In this document: positions 1-11,689 of the stretch, piece by piece
How positions within the stretch are numbered: the stretch's first letter is position 1
How the letters are laid out: each line of letters opens with the position of its first letter
NCBI GenBank assembly: GCA_025642065.1
Contig: JAODUP010000505.1
Location: 202,501 to 266,500 of the forward strand
Length of the DNA stretch: 64,000 nt
Direction: 5' to 3'
DNA from: Paralvinella palmiformis
Taxonomy: Eukaryota > Annelida > Polychaeta > Terebellida > Alvinellidae
Made by a program: the position numbers and the translations under genes
Notes under the pieces: model-generated
What the model saw: the letters and a program-made list of their open reading frames with translations, nothing else
The model's database searches: none
What the model was told of the DNA's origin: nothing

Positions 1-340
1 TAGTATTTATGAAGTTATTGCTGATTTTAAAACACTACTTTAATATATAGTTCACTCGCTAAAAGTGATTACTCTACATGATAAACTAACATATATTACA
101 GTTATTATATAGAGTTCATACACATTTGGACATCTCAGATTCCAGGACTTTCCAGGACCTTCCAATGTCAAATTCAAGGACTTTTCACAAACTTTTAATG
201 CGCAAAGATACACCCATATTTCAGAAGAAGTGCAATGACTGAATTCCTGTCTGCTTATCATAAGAAATATATATTTATATGTTCAAATTACAGGACTTTC
301 AAGGACCTGTGCAAACCCTGTTATAGTTTACTCACTAAAA

Positions 341-664
341 GTGATTACTCTACATGATAAACTAACACATATTACAGTTATTACTCTCCATGATAAACTA
401 ACATGTATTACAGTTATTACTCTACATTATAAACTAACATATATTACAGTTATTACTCTCCATAATAAACTAACATATATTACCGTTATTACTCAACATT
501 ATAAACTAACATATATTGCAGTTATTAATCTACATTATAAACTAACATATATTACAGTTATTACTCTCCATAATAAACTACCATATATTACAGTTATTAC
601 TCTCCATGATAAACTAACATATATTGCAGTTATTACTCTACATGATAAACTAACATATATTACA
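341..664. repeat. 36-bp minisatellite, nine units
   Basis: Nine successive 36-base units of the form GTTATTACTCTCCATGATAA plus an AT-rich tail occur, each coding in frame for a VITLHDKLTYIT-like 12-mer. A single further unit lies at 65-100. The open frame is a by-product of a unit length divisible by three. Confidence 0.9.
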
Positions 665-828
665 GTTATTAGTGAAACTTGACTGTAGGTTTATTGCATA
701 ATATATGAAAATATCAAGCCTATCATACCTTAATACTTGTTATCTATAACCTATCAAAAACAGCTTAAACATTAAAATATTAGGTTACAAGAGACCCTCA
801 TAATGGATATTATATCAATGGATGACAC

Positions 829-1122
829 ATGGTTCCCAAAGAAATATTATTTTCCAGGACAAAATTACCATTTTTCAGGAGAAAGTATACAAGATCGATT
901 TTTATGGTACATCCCTTCTAGCTGTTTGATCCACCCACTTTTATTTAAATGTTAACTAACATGAGATATCAACACTAAGTACCAGTACACCTTTCTTCTA
1001 CAATCAAAGTTTTCTTCTACAGGCATTTATTTGTGGATTTAATTGTTTTAAGTGGACTTTTTTAACAGGCAAATGAATTTGGTATTTTACAGATTTTTCA
1101 GGATGCATGGGAACCCTGTGAT
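829..1122. mobile_element. MITE-like dispersed repeat
   Basis: The ends form a short imperfect inverted repeat (ACATGGTTCCCA at left, TGGGAACCCTGTG at right) around a non-coding body. Related bodies occur at about 13780-14070, 4590-4740 and 125-320, all with a 'TTTTCCAGGACA'-type stretch. Probably hAT-type by end sequence, but no clear 8-bp target duplication is seen. Confidence 0.5.
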
Positions 1123-1552
1123 ACTAGCAACCATTATAATAGACTACAAAATATAAATATTGTCTTGCTATGGAAGACATTAGAACAATATTAATGATTA
1201 CAATTGCCAATTTAAGAAACAGAAAGATCCATAATAAAGATTATAATATAAAGATTAAAATCAAAATATATTCTTTTTTGTGTTTACCATTTCTGAGGAA
1301 ATGTGAAACAATTTACAATTACGTTTGAGGACAGCTGGGAATGCTAAATAGGGCACACAAAATCCAAATAAAATAAGACAAAGGGACAAATAAAAAAATA
1401 GCTTTCATACACATAATGTTTTTATCGAGTAGACTACTTAGTTATTAGTAGTATAATATATATAACTATTCAATACCTCTTAATTTGCACAATTGTACAC
1501 ATTGAATTAAAATATAAACCAGACCAGTGTATTATGTGACACATGTCATATT

Positions 1553-1554
<2 letters not shown>

Positions 1555-1611
<57 letters not shown>
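1555..1611. repeat. (AT)n microsatellite
   Basis: A nearly pure AT run of about 57 bases. Confidence 0.95.
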
Positions 1612-1613
<2 letters not shown>

Positions 1614-1820
1614 ATGTGACATATAATAACCTTGATCAGGAGCACCTTGTGAGGGAATTTGTAGGAGTTTTACTAACAGCTCAACAATCTGAAACAGATA
1701 ATTATCATTGTTATTAATAAAGTCATATAAAAGTATGAATCAATAATTTGGATGAAAAAATATCCTCACATGTCTCATGAGATTATCTCTCACAAAGACC
1801 AAGAAAAACCTGATTCACAC

Positions 1821-1821
1821 A

Positions 1822-1895
<74 letters not shown>
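1821..1895. repeat. (CA)n(TA)n microsatellite
   Basis: A CA run of about 18 bases passes directly into a TA run of about 57 bases. Confidence 0.95.
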
Positions 1896-1899
<4 letters not shown>

Positions 1900-2300
1900 G
1901 AAACGCTCACTATTATAAAATTAGATAATCTATAAAATCATGTTATTAATAATAATAATAAGAAAAAGAAGAAGAAAGCACTCTTATGGATCATTTATAA
2001 TGATGTATAAACAAACCCATGACATATTATATAATAACATTATCATAATGTATCCATGATATTCTAGTACAGTTAATAACTCTAAACTTGTTTGTAAGTG
2101 TTAATATTTTTAGCCTCACTACTTGTCACACCTTTGATTATTTCCAAAACAATTATTTATAAGAGTACACCTTTTATTAAAAGGCTTGTAAGAGTACATC
2201 TGTTAATAACATCACACCTGAAATCTAAATCATGTTTAAGATGAAAATCAGTAATCTATAGCACAAAATGGAATTGACACCATGTCTGATACAAACTTAC

Positions 2301-2432
2301 CTGGAGATTTCTCACAAATTTCTGATTGTTTTTGTTGGGAACACTGTTCATCACAAGTACACTCTGTAGCTCCTGCAGCATTTCAATAATCTCATTTGTC
2401 TCTCTAATGTACAGCATGTGACCAGCTTTTTT
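2301..2432 (-). CDS. Gene B exon 15, start of RIH helices
   Basis: A 132-base, phase-0 exon encodes KKAGHMLYIRETNEIIEMLQ, ELQSVLVMNSVPNKNNQKF and VRNLQ. It aligns with the helix '..N.RR.V..LLEDL..FV' of the IP3-binding alpha domain, but the basic residues of that helix are replaced (RETNEIIEMLQEL). The donor is GTAAGT. The next exon must lie below position 1 or in the first 2.3 kb, where none is recognised. Confidence 0.88.
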
Positions 2433-2708
2433 CTAAATATAAAATAATGAAAGATTAGTATAAAGTAAAGCCTTGCAACATTATTCTCACAGTTACCCAC
2501 TTGCATTATATCATCATGTCATCAACAACTCAAGGCTGTTAGCAAACAACACAATATAACTTACAAACAATTATATCAAAAAGAATGGGCAGAAGATGGA
2601 ATATCATTAAATGTAAAAATATTAATAAATATGATTATGAAAAAATAAATTTGTTTATGTCAATTTAGATTATCCAATATAACAGCCATTACACATTATA
2701 AAACTTAC

Positions 2709-2834
2709 ATCTTCCAGTATTTTCTGAATACCAGGCACCATGCCAGCCATAAAGTTAAAATTGAACAAATCTTCTTCCTTCACTTCTTGTAGTGTGAAGG
2801 CATCATCATATTGCATCTCTTGGCTGGCAGTAAT
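2709..2834 (-). CDS. Gene B exon 14
   Basis: A 126-base, phase-0 exon encodes ITASQEMQYDDAFTLQEVKE and EDLFNFNFMAGMVPGIQKIL. It matches the IP3 receptor segment '.AF.I..V...E..DL.F......VL', the last strand of the MIR trefoil and the first helix of the RIH armadillo region. The donor is GTAAGT. Confidence 0.9.
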
Positions 2835-3093
2835 CTGGAATGGAAATAACAGTATAGGGACATCTGTGGACATGACCTGCTAAAGGTTGGTCTCTCATGA
2901 CAGGTTTTGTGGTCTATACATCAGATATGACTAATTGGCTGACAAGATTATTTGTAATGCAACAACATATCTTTTATTATATATATTACACACACATGCA
3001 CACACATAAACATTGATATTCTGTAAAAAGAAAAAAACAAGTCATAGGCATGTGGTGAGCGATAATAACATATTTTAATGAATTCACATGTTT

Positions 3094-3096
<3 letters not shown>

Positions 3097-3164
<68 letters not shown>
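3097..3164. repeat. (TA)n microsatellite
   Basis: About 68 bases of TA in the intron between gene B exons 13 and 14. Repetitive IY peptides read from it are not proteins. Confidence 0.95.
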
Positions 3165-3166
<2 letters not shown>

Positions 3167-3270
3167 TGTCAATGATTGGCCTCCTACATCATCCAAACAC
3201 ATTATAATATTAAACATTGATATTAAAAAGGATAAAAACAAACATCTCATGTCATATCTGATGATTTTAC

Positions 3271-3359
3271 CTTTTTCAATGGTGCTCTTGTCCATGGCAG
3301 GCCAGTCATTGACATTTCATTAGAATCAGACTTCTGAAACTGGTTCCTTTTATAATCCT
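3271..3359 (-). CDS. Gene B exon 13
   Basis: An 89-base exon (phase 1 in, 0 out) encodes DYKRNQFQKSDSNEMSM and TGLPWTRAPLKK. The phase agrees with exons 12 and 14. The position fits the variable loop after the third MIR motif. The acceptor is TTTCAG and the donor GTAAAA. Confidence 0.82.
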
Positions 3360-4061
3360 CTGAAACAGTATAAAGAACAAAGATCCATTAATCCAAGCAA
3401 TTAAAATACAGTAGAATTGAAGTTTATATTTTGACTATCCAGATATTAAAAAACACCAGACATTATTGGTACATTTTTGTTTGTTTAATGTTGTTGTTGT
3501 TCACTTTGAATAGAACAAAAAATAAGTTACTATCTGATATCCTTCTGGCTATAATATATATGTAGGTTCTTTCATTTGATTATCCCAATTCTCAGGGGAA
3601 TAAATAGCTGTTCTGCTATAAATCACAAATGTTATCAGCTCTTTGACCAAGCAAACACTCATTTAATTTACAAAACATCCTGACTGGGTAACCAATAAAA
3701 TGAGGAAGGACTTAGTTTGCCACCTGTGGGTTAGTGGATTAATTAAACAACTGGGGAGGGGGGCAGAAATTCAACAGAAATCACAACTTTTGTATATTAG
3801 TTGTTGTTGCTATCAATTTGATGGATAATGATTGGATTATGAAGGTTGGTATAATCTGTTTAATGATGATTAATACATTAATAAGTCAACTAAAACAACT
3901 GAAAGTCACAACTTTGTATACTGTATGTTGTTACACTTAATTTCTAACATATTTATTTTGCTAATTGTTATGTTTTGTTAATCATTCAGGGCATTATGGT
4001 GTCACTGTCTGGCTAGAATTGTGTACATTGATGCCGTAACGATGTCTAATTTTTATCAGAG

Positions 4062-4062
<1 letters not shown>

Positions 4063-4141
<79 letters not shown>

Positions 4142-4156
4142 TATATATATATATAG
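4063..4156. repeat. (TA)n microsatellite
   Basis: A TA run of about 77 bases, one interrupting C, then a shorter AT run. Confidence 0.95.
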
Positions 4157-5235
4157 AGATATAAATCTTGTCAATTCAAAGTCATGTATTTTCATTCAAT
4201 GTGTTCTGTTGTTGATTTTCCCATTTACAGTTTGTCACAAGCTGGTTAGTGCATATTATGACTCATGAGTTGGTAATATACCCTATGCCATACCAAACCA
4301 TGTCACCATTTTAACGCATAAAGCTGTCATCAGGTTTCTGCCATAATTTCAGATATCTTGCTGGTGGGTTTTATAGCATAACTTGCCATGAGTATTTATG
4401 CCATCAGGTTACAAATACAAATGGTCATCCCACCACTTGCTGTTATAATTTATTTGCATATATAATTGACTGCTATAAGAATGTGTATCAAATTAGAAAT
4501 TATCATAATTATCGATTATTGGTAGCTTATCAAACCTCAGTGTCTATATACTTGATACCTTTTATCACAATAGAATATTCAAGTCTGGGCCATTAATGGT
4601 CATATATGGTTTCCACAGCCTAAGAAATATTATTTTTCAGGACATTTCCAAGACATTTCTTGATTTTGTAAAATTCAAAGATATTAGCAGGACATGGAAA
4701 ACGAATTAGTTATTTTCCAGGACACATGTGAACCCTGTCATATATGTCATACAAATTTCCTGTATATAATATTCATGCTAAAATTATTAACTCCAATATA
4801 ACTCCAGAGAGGGCCTATGTATGAACAAAACTGTGTCAAATTCCCCAGGTTATGTAAATATCATAATAATATATAGTTCCAGAACATCATTGTCATCCTA
4901 TTTTATGTATTTAACATGTGGCCTGATCCACAATGAAAAACACACCTCCCATTTGTGTGAGCCAACACAATCAGTTAGAACCTTAATTTGTCGGTCTTCA
5001 GTCACAAGCTTCTATATGAATACCTCAGAAAACCACAAAATCTTTAAAAAATACTTTTTCATACCTAAATCCACCAATATATCAGATTATGTTTGATTAT
5101 ATTTAATGATATCACTCAATATATTAGACAGAACTCTATAACTGAAAGTATTTAATTTTAATTTACATCGTTGGCCATACTTAAGGATAACACTATAATA
5201 GCTCTAAATTATACCTAATTTTATATTATACTAAC

Positions 5236-5314
5236 CTAATTCTGCATGCAGCCAGTGATTAGACCCCACTTGTTCTATTCTACAATATGTTTCATATTCT
5301 ATCTGGTCCTTTTC
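5236..5314 (-). CDS. Gene B exon 12, MIR motif 3
   Basis: A 79-base exon (phase 0 in, 1 out) encodes EKDQIEYETYCRIEQVGSNH and WLHAEL. 'Y.R......T..W.H' is the third MIR motif of IP3 receptors. The acceptor is TTTAACAG and the donor GTTAGT. Confidence 0.87.
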
Positions 5315-6146
5315 CTGTTAAAACACATATAGTACTTATTAGTAAATTTTTATTTATTATGTTACAACAATACTGATGTATCTGATTAAATACATTAAAA
5401 TACACTGAAAGTGAATGATGCATATTATACAATAAAACTGCATTTCATGACAACCTGCATCAATCAACCACTTGCCTAAGTCTGAGATCACCTGAATATG
5501 TAAATAATTACTGCTCAATCAGACATGTATACTTTTCTTAAAGTTTTTACTTGGATCATTCAGAAAAGGAACGTATCAAATTCAAAGCTTCTTTTGCAAA
5601 GTAGCAGTGAAATTGCACACAAGATTTAGCACTCTGAATGAGAGACTATATTAGTATTATTTTTAGTTATAATAAGCACCCTGTTGTTAATTGGGACAAA
5701 AGCCTTGTTGGGATGATTGTTCCACTTTTGAATAATGTGGTGCCAAAATAAAATTTTAATTTCTCAGAAGATTCCATATTTTAATTTCTTGTTATCATTA
5801 AAAATACTATTATAACTGCTATCAATGTTCAAGAAAATTAGGATAAACAGCAAACAGGCATTTGCAGTTAGGGGCTTACACTGAAGAAAGTCATTATTGT
5901 TTTATTTTTTATTAAGCAGCAGAGTTTAAAGATTTAAAAAAATAATATTTGGCCTGGCTATGGTTGAATATTGTATATCAGTTCGAAATAAATATGTTTA
6001 AAGTAGTCAAAAAGAAAGATAACAGCAAAAAAACATAAAAAGATCTCTGAGTGAACAAAAACAGCCAATCAGCAAACATCTTATCATAATGTCAACCAAT
6101 CAACAGACTTCTTATTATTATGTCAACAAATAAGCTGATAGCTTAC

Positions 6147-6290
6147 CATAATGACTGGATGAAGTCTGAAGAAAGTGTTTTGGATCCATGTGATCATCTG
6201 TGAGTGTGACAGTTTCTCCCGCTATCTTCAGGTATTTACGTGTACACATATGCCGAAAATGACACAGCTGCTCCCAGTGAACCACGCCAC
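6147..6290 (-). CDS. Gene B exon 10, MIR motif 2
   Basis: A 144-base exon (phase 1 in, 1 out) encodes GVVHWEQLCHFRHMCTRKYL then KIAGETVTLTDDHMDPKHFL and QTSSSHY. 'W...L.FRH..T..YL' is the second MIR motif of IP3 receptors. The phase at its donor (GTAAGC) does not match the next exon found, so an exon between 5315 and 6146 was missed or lost. Confidence 0.9.
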
Positions 6291-6356
6291 CTGGTAGCAG
6301 AAAGAAGCAAGTTTTAGGATCTGATATGAAGTATCTGTCAAATCTGAAAAATAGTA

Positions 6357-6357
<1 letters not shown>

Positions 6358-6387
<30 letters not shown>
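6358..6387. repeat. (TG)n microsatellite at a splice donor
   Basis: A TG run on the plus strand (CA on the gene strand) lies eight bases past the donor of gene B exon 9. Confidence 0.95.
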
Positions 6388-6389
<2 letters not shown>

Positions 6390-6395
6390 ATATAC

Positions 6396-6503
6396 CGTTG
6401 ACAGCTTCATCTTGTAATTCTATCTGCCAATAAGTTATGGCTGAAGTTGATGGAAATAGTGTCCTCGGATTTGATTGGTCAACTGGTCGTACTCTGAGAT
6501 GTA
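6396..6503 (-). CDS. Gene B exon 9, ligand-loop region
   Basis: A 108-base exon (phase 1 in, 1 out) begins VHLRVRPVDQSNPRTL and includes SAITYWQIELQDEAVN. The family has 'FLRTTGR' followed by 'LWE.E..' here. The 'LWE' strand is matched by 'YWQIELQ', but the R-T-T-G-R loop that contacts inositol phosphate in vertebrate receptors is not retained. The exon is preceded downstream by a TG microsatellite just past its donor. Confidence 0.88.
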
Positions 6504-6858
6504 CTGTAAATGTGAAATAATAAATAACATGAACAATGCTATTCATAACACATGAATAACACTAGCCAATTGCAACAAGAACCCTGCCTTTGTTTTTCCT
6601 AAAACAAGAGCTGAGTGGTACCTGTAAATACTGGAACAGTATTCTAAAACTTAAAAAAACTTATTTGAACATGGAATCTCTGAATATTATTTGTGTAAAC
6701 ATGATACACTACATCAGTTATGGTAACTTAGTTGATAAAGTCGGATAAACTGGGAAGGCTTGATGATGTAATGACATCACATCAATGATATTAAACAAAT
6801 AGCCCATCTACTCCATAATCATCATCATCACTATAAAAAAAATCATCATCAAACTTAC

Positions 6859-6946
6859 CATCTTCAGTCACTTTATCTTCAAACAGTCCCTCAGCCACCA
6901 GATAAGCTTCAATCGTTTTATGGAACAGTCTAACTGGTACTCCAGC
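6859..6946 (-). CDS. Gene B exon 8, MIR motif 1
   Basis: An 88-base exon (phase 0 in, 1 out) encodes AGVPVRLFHKTIEAYLVAEG and LFEDKVTED. 'G..VRLFH...E.YL...' is the diagnostic first MIR motif of IP3 and ryanodine receptors. The donor is GTAAGT. Confidence 0.92.
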
Positions 6947-7335
6947 CTGAAATATGTTATGGATATAGTCCAAAGGCTTTATTTATAGTACAAGACATGA
7001 CATGTCCCGAGATACTACTACCTCACATGAGAAACAAGGTCAAAACGCATCGTCATGTGATAATAAAGGCAATTTGCCAAAGACGCTAATTTTATAAGAA
7101 ATTCCTTGCAATTTTGCCATATTCTATATTAGTGGTTACCTAAAATATTAGCCATCTTTTTCTTACTAGTTCATAACAAGCTTAATTTCACGAAATAGTT
7201 CTAATGAAAGTTCTATATTTTTTCTTCAAATAAGCTATTTTTCATCTACCCACTTTCACATTTACTTAGTCACCCATTTACACATAAATATTAGAAATGC
7301 ATATATCTTGAGAGATAGATAGACACATTTTGACA

Positions 7336-7337
<2 letters not shown>

Positions 7338-7371
<34 letters not shown>
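7338..7371. repeat. (AT)n microsatellite
   Basis: An AT run of about 34 bases in a gene B intron. Confidence 0.9.
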
Positions 7372-7376
<5 letters not shown>

Positions 7377-8024
7377 AAATAATACAGTTGTATTAGTTGT
7401 GAAGATATCACAAGCCAACCATGTTATTTAGATATCATAACGTCAACATGCAGATATGTGTAAGTGTGCCTACAGTGCCTACATTCTAATATCTTATATC
7501 ACAATTATCATTACTTTACATTTCTCTATCCCAAATATGTTGTTGATTTGTGACTAGTTTATCACAATAGTTTGTCTGTTTAATACTTGGAAATGTTGTC
7601 TTATTTCTAACCTCATGCATTATGCACATGTCATTTCAATATTAGTGATGCCTGTGTCCCACCTATGAACTTAGTGAAGAAAGCAAAAAAACAAAACCCA
7701 AAGAGATCACTTGTTGTGCCTCCACCAGTGTGAGATATACTACTGACCAGTGAACTTCAAATTACCAGGTCAGTTGCCAATGACAATGAATGATAATTAT
7801 ATTTATTCACATGACTCTCTCTGGCAATGTATAACCAGTGGCCATTTTCACAGATGTGAATCAGATTCAGCGGTCCATGATTTCATATTAGAGGCAATGA
7901 AGTTGTTCAGGATTTCGAATTGCACCTCTCAGACGTTTCTTGCGAAGCCACTGTTACAGTCTAGCTCGATTTTTATGTGGTAGATCATGACTTAGTGTAT
8001 GATAATGACAGCATTGGGGGAGTC

Positions 8025-8025
<1 letters not shown>

Positions 8026-8072
<47 letters not shown>
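8026..8072. repeat. (TA)n microsatellite
   Basis: A TA run of about 46 bases in a gene B intron. Confidence 0.9.
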
Positions 8073-8074
<2 letters not shown>

Positions 8075-8504
8075 ATATGTCACCGTGAATGTATCATTGT
8101 ATCTAACGGTATAGATGTTAAAATGTTGCTTCTGTTTTTGTTTTCTTTATTGACAACCAAGGTCATGTTGTAGTCATAGTTAGTCATTAAACTAGCACCA
8201 GCACACAGATAGCAAGTACACTAGTTTCAAGGTACTCGATTATCTTATTATTTGTTATAGATTTTCTTTAATAATTGAATTGGGTTTCAAATATTGCCAT
8301 TTTTAATTTTCAGGCATTGTAAATAATTGAGGAAGCTATCACATTTTCCTAACATTACTGTTTCTTCGTATAATGTGTATCTTATTTCCGCACATAGGTC
8401 AAATGGGTCAACTCCTGTGATGCCGAGACTGGTAGATTCACGTCCAGCTCTGCAAAGGAACTTTGTGCATTTTGGCATTTTCCCCTAAAATATATCCACG
8501 TAAA

Positions 8505-8800
8505 ATAATAATAGTAATAATATGTGACATTTATATAGTGCCCTATTCACCTAGAATCTGCTCTAAGGCACTTTTCAATATTATTATCCCTGACTCAGAC
8601 CTGTTTCCACCCAGAACACATCTCAACTCCAAAGGTAGCATACAACGAATGCTGCCATTATAGGCACAAAGTGTTACTCAAACACATAGCCATCGCATCC
8701 TGTCACGTACTAATTTTTTTATGGATGAGTGGACCAGTTGCCACATGACGGCATTGCAGCTCCTAAGCTCTAACTAACTGTGCCATCATGGCTCAATTTA
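8505..8800 (-). mobile_element. tRNA-derived SINE, family S1
   Basis: Read on the minus strand it begins with a tRNA-like head (GCACAGTTAGTTAGAGC), then a body with TCCATAAA, GGATGCGATGGCTATGTG and CTGAGTCAGGGATAATAA, and ends in an AT-rich tail. The same head, body and order occur on the plus strand at 55769-56083, which proves a dispersed family. Confidence 0.8.
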
Positions 8801-9344
8801 TCTAAGAATTTCCACATATATAACTGACATGACACTTGTAATTTACAATAATATTTTTGGAGTTTTTTAGATTAGGCTACACAACTTAATTTAATGTAAA
8901 ATTAACTCATTGCAAATCTAAGTATTTTGTCAAATAAATTTCAACCAGTTAAATTTTGGGTAGTTTGCATTCACTAACTAAATACCATTTTATGATTTTG
9001 CTACAAGTATGATAGCAACTTTGTGGCCAATTTGGGGACCATTCTTTATAACATCACAATGATAGAACTAATATAAATATAAATAATTTCATTGAAGGCA
9101 CAAAATATTATTTTTTCTATCAATATTGAGCCTAGATTACATGCTGTGATGCAAATCATCAAGGGTATTAATTATATCTATGAATAACAAATACTTGTCG
9201 CCAAATAGAGGGATTGTTTCAGTAATGTTAAACATAGATTTTTGTCAATTATTTTCTGCCACAATAATATATTTCATATATTTTGGAAAATATATGTGTT
9301 GAAATATATGGATTTAATATAGTTATATTAAATTAATTTTCCAT

Positions 9345-9860
9345 ATTGGTAGAGGCAGTCAAGAGGTTTTCAGTAAAAGAAACTGACACAGAAAAAGTAA
9401 TTAAAGTGGCTGAAATGTGCAATCGACCATCAAAGGTGGATGCCAAAGGCGACTGAAGAAAAAGGAAGGTATGTAATCTTTTCATTTGTAGTCCAAATAC
9501 CTATATTAAGTCAATGCTAACCTGATATAACTTAATTTAAGAATTAAGTAACACAATTGCCAAAGCTCCTGAAAAGTCATTAAATTTCATTTTGTGCCTT
9601 ATGATACTCATTTTAAAAGATAATTTGTCACATCTATTTACCTGTACAGTATACAATAATTCTAAACTAATTCAATGTAGCAAGAAAGACATATTATTCT
9701 ACTAGAAAAGTTTAGCCTTTCTGGTTCAAATTTGTAAAATCATATATACATTTTCAGAAACAGACCGTGCTGCAACGGGGAATGCATCTCCGAGAAATGA
9801 AATACTAGCTTCCAACTTGGATTTTGATAAATGAAATTATATTTTAAATGAAAAATAAAC
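9345..9860 (+). other. Possible 3'-terminal exons of a plus-strand gene in a gene B intron
   Basis: An open piece encoding AVKRFSVKETDTEKVIKVAE and MCNRPSKVDAKGD ends in TGA and is followed by AAGGAAG and a GTATGT donor. At 9758 a CATTTTCAG acceptor is followed by about 100 bases ending near AAATGAAAAATAAACC, which contains a polyadenylation signal. It could be the 3' end of a small gene or a processed fragment on the strand opposite gene B. The product is not recognised and the first acceptor is weak. Confidence 0.25.
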
Positions 9861-9919
9861 CTATTAAAAAGTGATTATGTTGTTTTACGTAAATGTGGGT
9901 ATGTATAGTTTGAGTGCCA

Positions 9920-10215
9920 TTATTGGGTGATCATATGTCGCAGTTTGTTGACATTGAGCCAATGTTGGATTGGCCGATGGGTTTGTCGCCAATGAGCCAA
10001 TGTTGGACTGACCATTAAACAGACAAATTGGTTGGACCGACCTATATGTTTGTCACTGGTGGACCGACGTTTTTACCAATGGATTGTTTTGTCGCTGGTG
10101 GATCGACGCCAGACTGTTAGACAAAATTACATCAGACAGATGGCTGATATCGCTGGTGAACAAAAGGAAAGATAGATGTCGAACCATCGGCAGTCCGACA
10201 GCGATGTGCTATCTG
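9920..10215. repeat. Degenerate GTTGGACCGAC-type internal repeat
   Basis: Variants of CCAATGTTGG, GGACCGAC and TTTGTCGC recur six or more times over 300 bases with no fixed period. This is G+C-richer than its surroundings and lies just upstream of gene B exon 7's donor side. It resembles the repeat bodies of non-autonomous transposons. Confidence 0.55.
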
Positions 10216-10250
10216 GGATATTTCTAATAATAATGATACCAAATACTAAC

Positions 10251-10338
10251 TTTCACCATCCCTAAATGCTCTTTCTCTGGCTTGTAACGTCGGTAAATAG
10301 TAAAACTTGACTGGTGCACAGAGAGGTTTAGTTCATGA
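10251..10338 (-). CDS. Gene B exon 7
   Basis: An 88-base exon (phase 2 in, 0 out) begins SHELNLSVHQSSFTIYRRYK and ends in HLGMVK. It aligns with the linker from the first trefoil into the MIR region, including the 'S..W.I..F' strand. The acceptor is TTTTCAG and the donor GTTAGT. Confidence 0.82.
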
Positions 10339-10684
10339 CTGAAAATAAAGGCAACTGTTATTAGTATAAATTGAAAAATAAAAAAACATCATTTTTATAC
10401 CTCCTCATCCGAGTTACAGACACTTTGTTGCTGCCAGTTCAATTTAGTAATATATAATTATCCACCTCATTCAATTACACATCCATAGTTTGTATGCTAT
10501 AGCTTTTAATATTACCACCAGAACCATTTATACATTAAAGTGCATAATCAATGAATGAACATTTGATGTTGACAGAAAAACAGACCAATAATTAGTGAAC
10601 ATTATTGACAAATTGGCCCATTTAGAAAGAAATCAAATATATCTCACATCATGTTATCTCCTTTATCTCTAATAAATAACTTAA

Positions 10685-11665
10685 TACTCATAACAGTTAC
10701 TGTATATATTCATGTATAGGCCACACTTTTTATAGCACAAAGTCCACCAAAAGCGAGTGCATCTTATACGCGGGTCAGACTAAAAGGGAAGGTAATATTT
10801 GGCATAATTTAGGGGGAAATAAATATTATTTTTCAGCATTAATAATGAATATATGAACAATAAACAAATTAATCAGGTGTGTTTTCTCTGTTGTCTTTCG
10901 AAGCCAAACTTAATCGTGATAACCGCCATGATTTAATCCAGTGCTCTAATTAGTGATGTAACCACAAAGGTGTAGGTCCAAATCAGCTGCTATACGAAAA
11001 TGGCCGCACTATGATCAAAACGGCCACCTCTATAAAACTATTAGAGGCTAATGTTATTTTTGGAATGTATATACCTGTAATTGGTCTATCTAAGCCATGT
11101 CATTAGAATTAAAATGTGTGAGCGTGTAATTGAACGGAATGGTAAATAAGGCCACGCAATAATGACACATCAAAGGAAAACGATTACAGCAAACACTGTG
11201 TTAATTGCTTTCAGAGCTGGCACATGGGAACTACTAATAAACTACTCCAAACAACATTACAGAAATGAACGCACAGCAGCCAATCTGAAGTGGCCGTTGT
11301 TACCTATCATCAAGCAGGTGGTGAAATGGCCTGGAATTAAATCGACCCGCAATAATTACCAAATCATTCAAGAAGTGCTCTATCAGCAATGATTTAGATG
11401 GCTCGGAAGATGGTGTATTGTGGGATCAACAGCATGACAAATCTGACTCTGAAGAAGAAGGTGACGAGATGTATGGTGAGGTGATGACCCATGAACAGAT
11501 ACAACAGTTGTTCAATGACGATATTGATGATGACGTATTTTGGGTTTTAAATACATTTGCCGATTTTAGTGCGTCTTATATGCGGGTTTGACCCAGCGGG
11601 GGGGGGGGTCTTAAAACTTGGTGCGTTTTGAAGACGAGTGCAGCCTATACACGAGTATATATGAT
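10685..11665 (+). mobile_element. pogo-like DNA transposon remnant
   Basis: The ends are inverted: ATGTATAGGC with GCATCTTATACGCGGGTC at left and GTGCGTCTTATATGCGGGT with GCCTATACACGAGTATAT at right. Inside, the frames at 11162-11392 and then 11395-11560 include a DGSED motif and a long acidic tail (SDSEEEGDE, HEQIQQLFNDD), like the C-terminus of pogo/Tigger-type transposases. The DNA-binding and catalytic domains are missing, so it is non-autonomous. Confidence 0.6.
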
Positions 11666-11689
11666 ACATAAACAATCTTTTGTACTCAC

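Noticed and set aside
341..682. 113-residue ORF of VITLHDKLTYIT repeats as a repeat protein
   Set aside because: It is a non-coding minisatellite whose 36-base unit keeps frame; no signal, exon structure or context supports expression.
2948..3323. ORFs of repeated IY or YI residues across TA microsatellites
   Set aside because: They are translations of dinucleotide repeats open in several frames; the same applies near 17843, 22579, 26441, 27934, 46601 and 47184.
4821..5096. 91-residue plus-strand ORF
   Set aside because: Low-complexity AT-rich frame on the strand opposite gene B with no domain or promoter.
5472..5491. 20-base micro-exon joining gene B exons 10 and 12
   Set aside because: Length and splice dinucleotides fit, but the donor is weak and the encoded GDLRLRQ lacks expected family residues.
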